DNA of 64,000 nucleotides from Astrocystis sublimbata (taxonomy: Eukaryota; Ascomycota; Sordariomycetes; Xylariales; Xylariaceae). A program made the translations under genes and the position numbers. The notes below the pieces were generated by a model. It made no database searches and was not told where the DNA came from. It saw only the letters and a program-made list of their open reading frames with translations. Position 1 is the first letter of the stretch. Every line of letters starts with the position of its first letter. Positions 60,852-64,000 of the stretch are shown one piece after another. The DNA is taken from NCBI GenBank assembly GCA_022453515.1, contig JAJNNY010000037.1, forward strand, positions 186,001 through 250,000. The letters are read 5' to 3'.

Positions 60852-61438
60852 CTATACATCGCTGCCCGGTTCCGATGCCGTAGTCGTTGTCGGCTCAGTA
60901 GTGAAGCAATAAATCAAAGCGGCGACGATGCACAGAACCCAAACTCCAGCGCCAACCCCAGCACAAGCAGCAACGGTTTGGCCGAACGCGACCCAGTGCC
61001 CTCGGATCGAATCATATGAGCCGTAATTATCGAAAGAGAGGGTATCAGAAGCCGACGCCGTGGCCCAAGCCCATCCAATGATCCAGAAAACAATGCTAAG
61101 GAGCTGGCTGATGGTAGCGACAATTCGGTAATAGAATCGGTTTGCATGACGCCATGTTATGAGCATTCCTCCGTAGAGTAGCCATGTCCACGTCGACTGC
61201 ACATGCATATATATCAGTTTTCGATGTCCCTGGGGCTTGGGCTATTGACTTGGAGGCTTACAACGAATAGCAGGAAACGCGTGACGTCCGATTCGTAGAA
61301 GAAGTGGCCGGACAGTGACTCGGCGTAGGCCGCCAGAGCCAACACGACGGCGGATAGCAGCAGTATCGGGACTGCGAAGTATATGAAGACTCTGGGCCGC
61401 GCGGGAGCTTTGTGGGCTTCGAGCCCACTCTCCGACAT
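60852..61438 (-). CDS. Four-helix (MARVEL-like) integral membrane protein
   Basis: Two exons (61262-61438 and 60852-61196) give 173 residues from ATG 61438. An in-frame ATG at 61462 would add 8 residues. Four hydrophobic segments are clear: FIYFAVPILLLSAVVLALAAY, here shortened as VFIYFAVPILLLSAVVLA; FLLFVSTWTWLLYGGMLIT; ISQLLSIVFWIIGWAWA; and TVAACAGVGAGVWVLCIVAAL. The loops are short and both ends are polar. The layout is that of small fungal MARVEL-domain proteins of unknown function. I found no catalytic motif. The domain name is by shape only. Confidence 0.65.
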
Positions 61439-63181
61439 GTGGATGTGAGGCGTGTCTAGCAATTATGGTATCTAGATAAAACGGGATGCGATCCCTCAGC
61501 TTTCCGGGCAGCAAGGGCGTGGGAGAGATGCTGCAACGCGCGAGCACTTCCAGCACATTTTCGTCAAGATCGCTATGGTGAAAATGTCTAAAGCTCGCTC
61601 ACTCATTCACGATAGTGCAAGCGAGGTCAGTTGACATCTCGGCCGAGTGGGCTGTCTCAGGGTGGGAGGAGCGAAACAAAGATAGAGGAGCACCTCAATG
61701 CAAGACGGATGTCTCATGAAAAGCTATCTCTGATTTCAATACAATAATATGGGCGTGATGAGCTGGGGCTCGGGAATCGGCTGGGTCGTGTCATGGATAC
61801 CCGGCGTAGTCAAGTTATAGTGTGAAGCCACCGACCGGTCTGGAGCACGGCACTTGTGGTGGCGCTTGAACGACACTGACACTGTATGCATGTTCTAGTC
61901 CTCCACGATGCTTATTGCGCTGTCAGCGTTGGCAAATGGATGGCGTATTCAGCAAAGCCGCTTGTTTGGGGATATGTGCTCACCTCATGCCCTGTCCCGC
62001 GCCCACATCGTAGCCCGCCCGCTGTGCGCTGTGGTGGACGACGCTTTGTACTAGAAAGCACCTCGAAGCGCATTGCAGACGACTAGCCATGTGGATAAGT
62101 CGCATGTGGGGCTAAGCACACTATCTACGCCAGGATCTGGGCTTCTGGCGTGTCGGGGAGTCTAGTTCAGTCCATTCATGAAGATCTACGTGAGCCGAGG
62201 CTTGTAGTGTTGTAGTCCACATGTCGGGCGTGTCGGTGTCGTGGCTTGATTCTGGCCGGAGGACTAAGATGGCGCCGTTTGGTTTCTGGAGGCATGGTCT
62301 GTTTGTTTCGCATTCTGCTCGACCCAAGGCAGCGGGTGGTTTCAACGATGAACATCAAGCTAACGGGATAAGATCTCGTCGGCAAGCCTACCTTGGTAAG
62401 GTATTGTTGTCCCACTCAGAGAGGCACCTGGTCTACCTTCCAAGAGATCGTAACGTTGCTAGGGATCGCATTTCCGTGAGTTGTATTCGAATAGTGAAGA
62501 GATGCACCACTCGAGTTGGTCCAATTGGCCCCCCAGGTTCTAGATCGGTGCCAGGTGCAAACTTGACGAAGCTTGACAGTAAGCCAGCCATTTATTAGCA
62601 TGCGTGGTCTTCAAGGTTCGTTGGCGAGCTATCATGTCCTGAGGTCGGGAAACGGCAGCAGCAAGAGGGACTACATGTAGAGACGCCCCATCGAGATCGA
62701 GGGCTTTCTGCATTTCCCATCTAAGTCCCGATGCCTGTATGCCGGAGGAGGTACCTACGCAGGTACTTGATCAGGTCACACAGGGTGATTCGTGCCTGCC
62801 CTTTACTTCCACTTGTCAAGTAATTTGCGCTGGTGCCTAATGCCGTCTACTTGTGAGGTAGAGCAGCACCAGATTTACGTGTATCGCTACTTTGATAGAT
62901 GTACGCCATGGGCTGAACATTGTCCACCTGTGCAGGCAGCGAGGCTTCAATCTGAGCAATGGATACACCGGTGTCTGACATTTGATACCACACTTGCCTC
63001 GAATCAATTGCGAGTATCTACGAAATCTCGCCATCATACTTAGTCTCAGATCTTAGGTTCCGCGAAGAATTCAACTCTGGCACGAAGAACCATACAGCAT
63101 CGTTATTCAATATACCTACCTGTCACCTGTATATCTATTCTAATTGTGGTCGCCCGAGCTTTGCTCACTATATGCGTTGTC
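61439..63181. other. Intergenic between the membrane protein and the right-end gene
   Basis: Several open frames up to 125 codons occur, all without domains. A short palindromic GTACCTACGCAGGTAC lies near 62751-62766. The right end is the promoter and leader of the unknown gene at 63182. Confidence 0.45.
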
Positions 63182-64000
63182 ATGGAGGTTGAAGACAACC
63201 CTGGTTCTTCTCGTCCAGATGATTACGCCCGGAACAACTATTTGACAATTGACTCTCAAATCGACCCCTTCAGTCTCGCTCTGCAGATTACTGACTCCTT
63301 TGCTCAACCCACGTCGGATGTTGATCCCAGTGGTCTGACAACTGACGCTTCTCTTCCTACACTCCATCTTCCGACCACTGAGCCCCAGGAGCAGCTCGAT
63401 GTGCCGAAGCAATGCATGGAGACACTCTCCCGTGCCATCAAGCTCGAAAACATCAGTATCTATGACCAGTGTCAGATGCCGGTTGCACAATATGAAGCGC
63501 ACAAACGTATTGCCGGGCTAAAGTTTGATCTCCCAGCTCTTGCCACCAACCCAGAACACGATTGCCGCCAGCTCGACAAGGCTATCCAGAAGCGACGACA
63601 GCCCAGAGTTTACCGCGATAATATCCCTTTAGAGAGGCAAGACATTGCCAGGGGCGAAGGATTGGCATTCCCCGACTCCGCCCGCCAGCTCAAGCAGGAA
63701 TGTGACCAGAGTGCGTATAGCGAGAAACTCGATGTGTCTAAAGAAGCCATAATACGCTTAGCCCATGCTCTTAAAGACAATTGGTCTGCCAGTGATCAAC
63801 GTCAGTTCATTCAAGAAGCAATGCCAAGTCGAAGCGTACGTTGGGTCTTTAGCACTCCCGTCTTTCCCGTCTTTCCCTCTTTCCTTTTGCTCATATGGTT
63901 TATTCATGTAGTTCATTCGTGACACGGCAATCACTCCTCCCCTCAGCCCGTTCTCCGAGTCCGAATCGGAATATATCCCGGACAGCGATGAGTGTGAAGT
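63182..64000 (+). CDS. Unknown protein, 5' part only (runs off the right edge)
   Basis: The frame is open from a GTG at 63146, but the first ATG is 63182 (MEVEDNPGSSRPDD). Exon 1 (63182-63835) has 218 codons and ends before a GTACGT donor. The TAG acceptor at 63910-63911 gives a 76-nt intron and keeps the phase, continuing FIRDTAITPPLSPFSE then a Ser/Glu/Asp-rich acidic stretch to the window end. The visible part is polar with no transmembrane segment. A short helical, charged region (RLAHALKDNWSASDQRQ) lies near residues 190-212. The family is not recognised. Confidence 0.55.

Overview
The window looks like nuclear DNA of a filamentous ascomycete (Pezizomycotina, probably a Sordariomycete). 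Genes carry several short introns of about 50-90 nt with GTRNGT donors and YAG acceptors. Protein-coding genes are separated by long, gene-poor intergenic stretches. The set also includes proteins typical of these fungi: a secreted tyrosinase, a fibroin-3-like Cys/Pro/Tyr-rich membrane protein and an RCR-type cell-wall/trafficking protein. Nothing bacterial, viral or organellar is visible. I did no homology search, so family names rest on motifs I can read.

Layout: 15-100 (-) is the first exon of a probable PRMT1/Hmt1 arginine methyltransferase. 754-3252 (-) is a secreted PhoD-type phosphatase, and 5010-7779 (+) is GMP synthase with 18 exons. Next come a family X DNA polymerase (8389-10647, -) and an ammonium transporter (12060-13862, -). 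After about 4.9 kb without a recognisable gene, two convergent genes share an N-terminal motif: a small acidic protein (18763-19403, +) and an RRM protein (20013-20870, -). They are followed by a tyrosinase (22091-24205, -) and the second-largest subunit of RNA polymerase I (25811-29607, -).

The middle holds an Arl8-type small GTPase (32911-33781, +), an RCR-like membrane protein (37671-38210, +), a fibroin-3-related protein (39228-40912, -) and a STIMATE/YPL162C-like vacuolar membrane protein (44924-46293, -), then the SF3b p14 splicing factor (48326-49091, -). Immediately upstream of SF3b p14 lies a 533-bp inverted-repeat element (49407-49939) flanked by a 6-bp direct repeat, which I read as a non-autonomous DNA transposon.

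The right part holds an uncharacterised Cys-cluster protein (51387-52407, +), then proteasome ATPase Rpt1 (53444-54941, -) divergently paired with chaperonin CCT4 (55598-57388, +). After these come a ZTA1-like quinone oxidoreductase (58179-59553, +), tRNA-Val(AAC) (60164-60237, -), a four-helix membrane protein (60852-61438, -) and the 5' part of an unknown gene running off the right end.

These are mostly housekeeping genes and do not form a pathway cluster. The main points for follow-up are the inverted-repeat element, the convergent pair sharing an N-terminal motif, extreme exon architecture (a 10-nt exon in GMP synthase, an ATG-only first exon in RPT1, 20- and 24-nt exons elsewhere), the divergent proteostasis promoter, and a dispersed ACCTAGGTA-type motif in the spacers.
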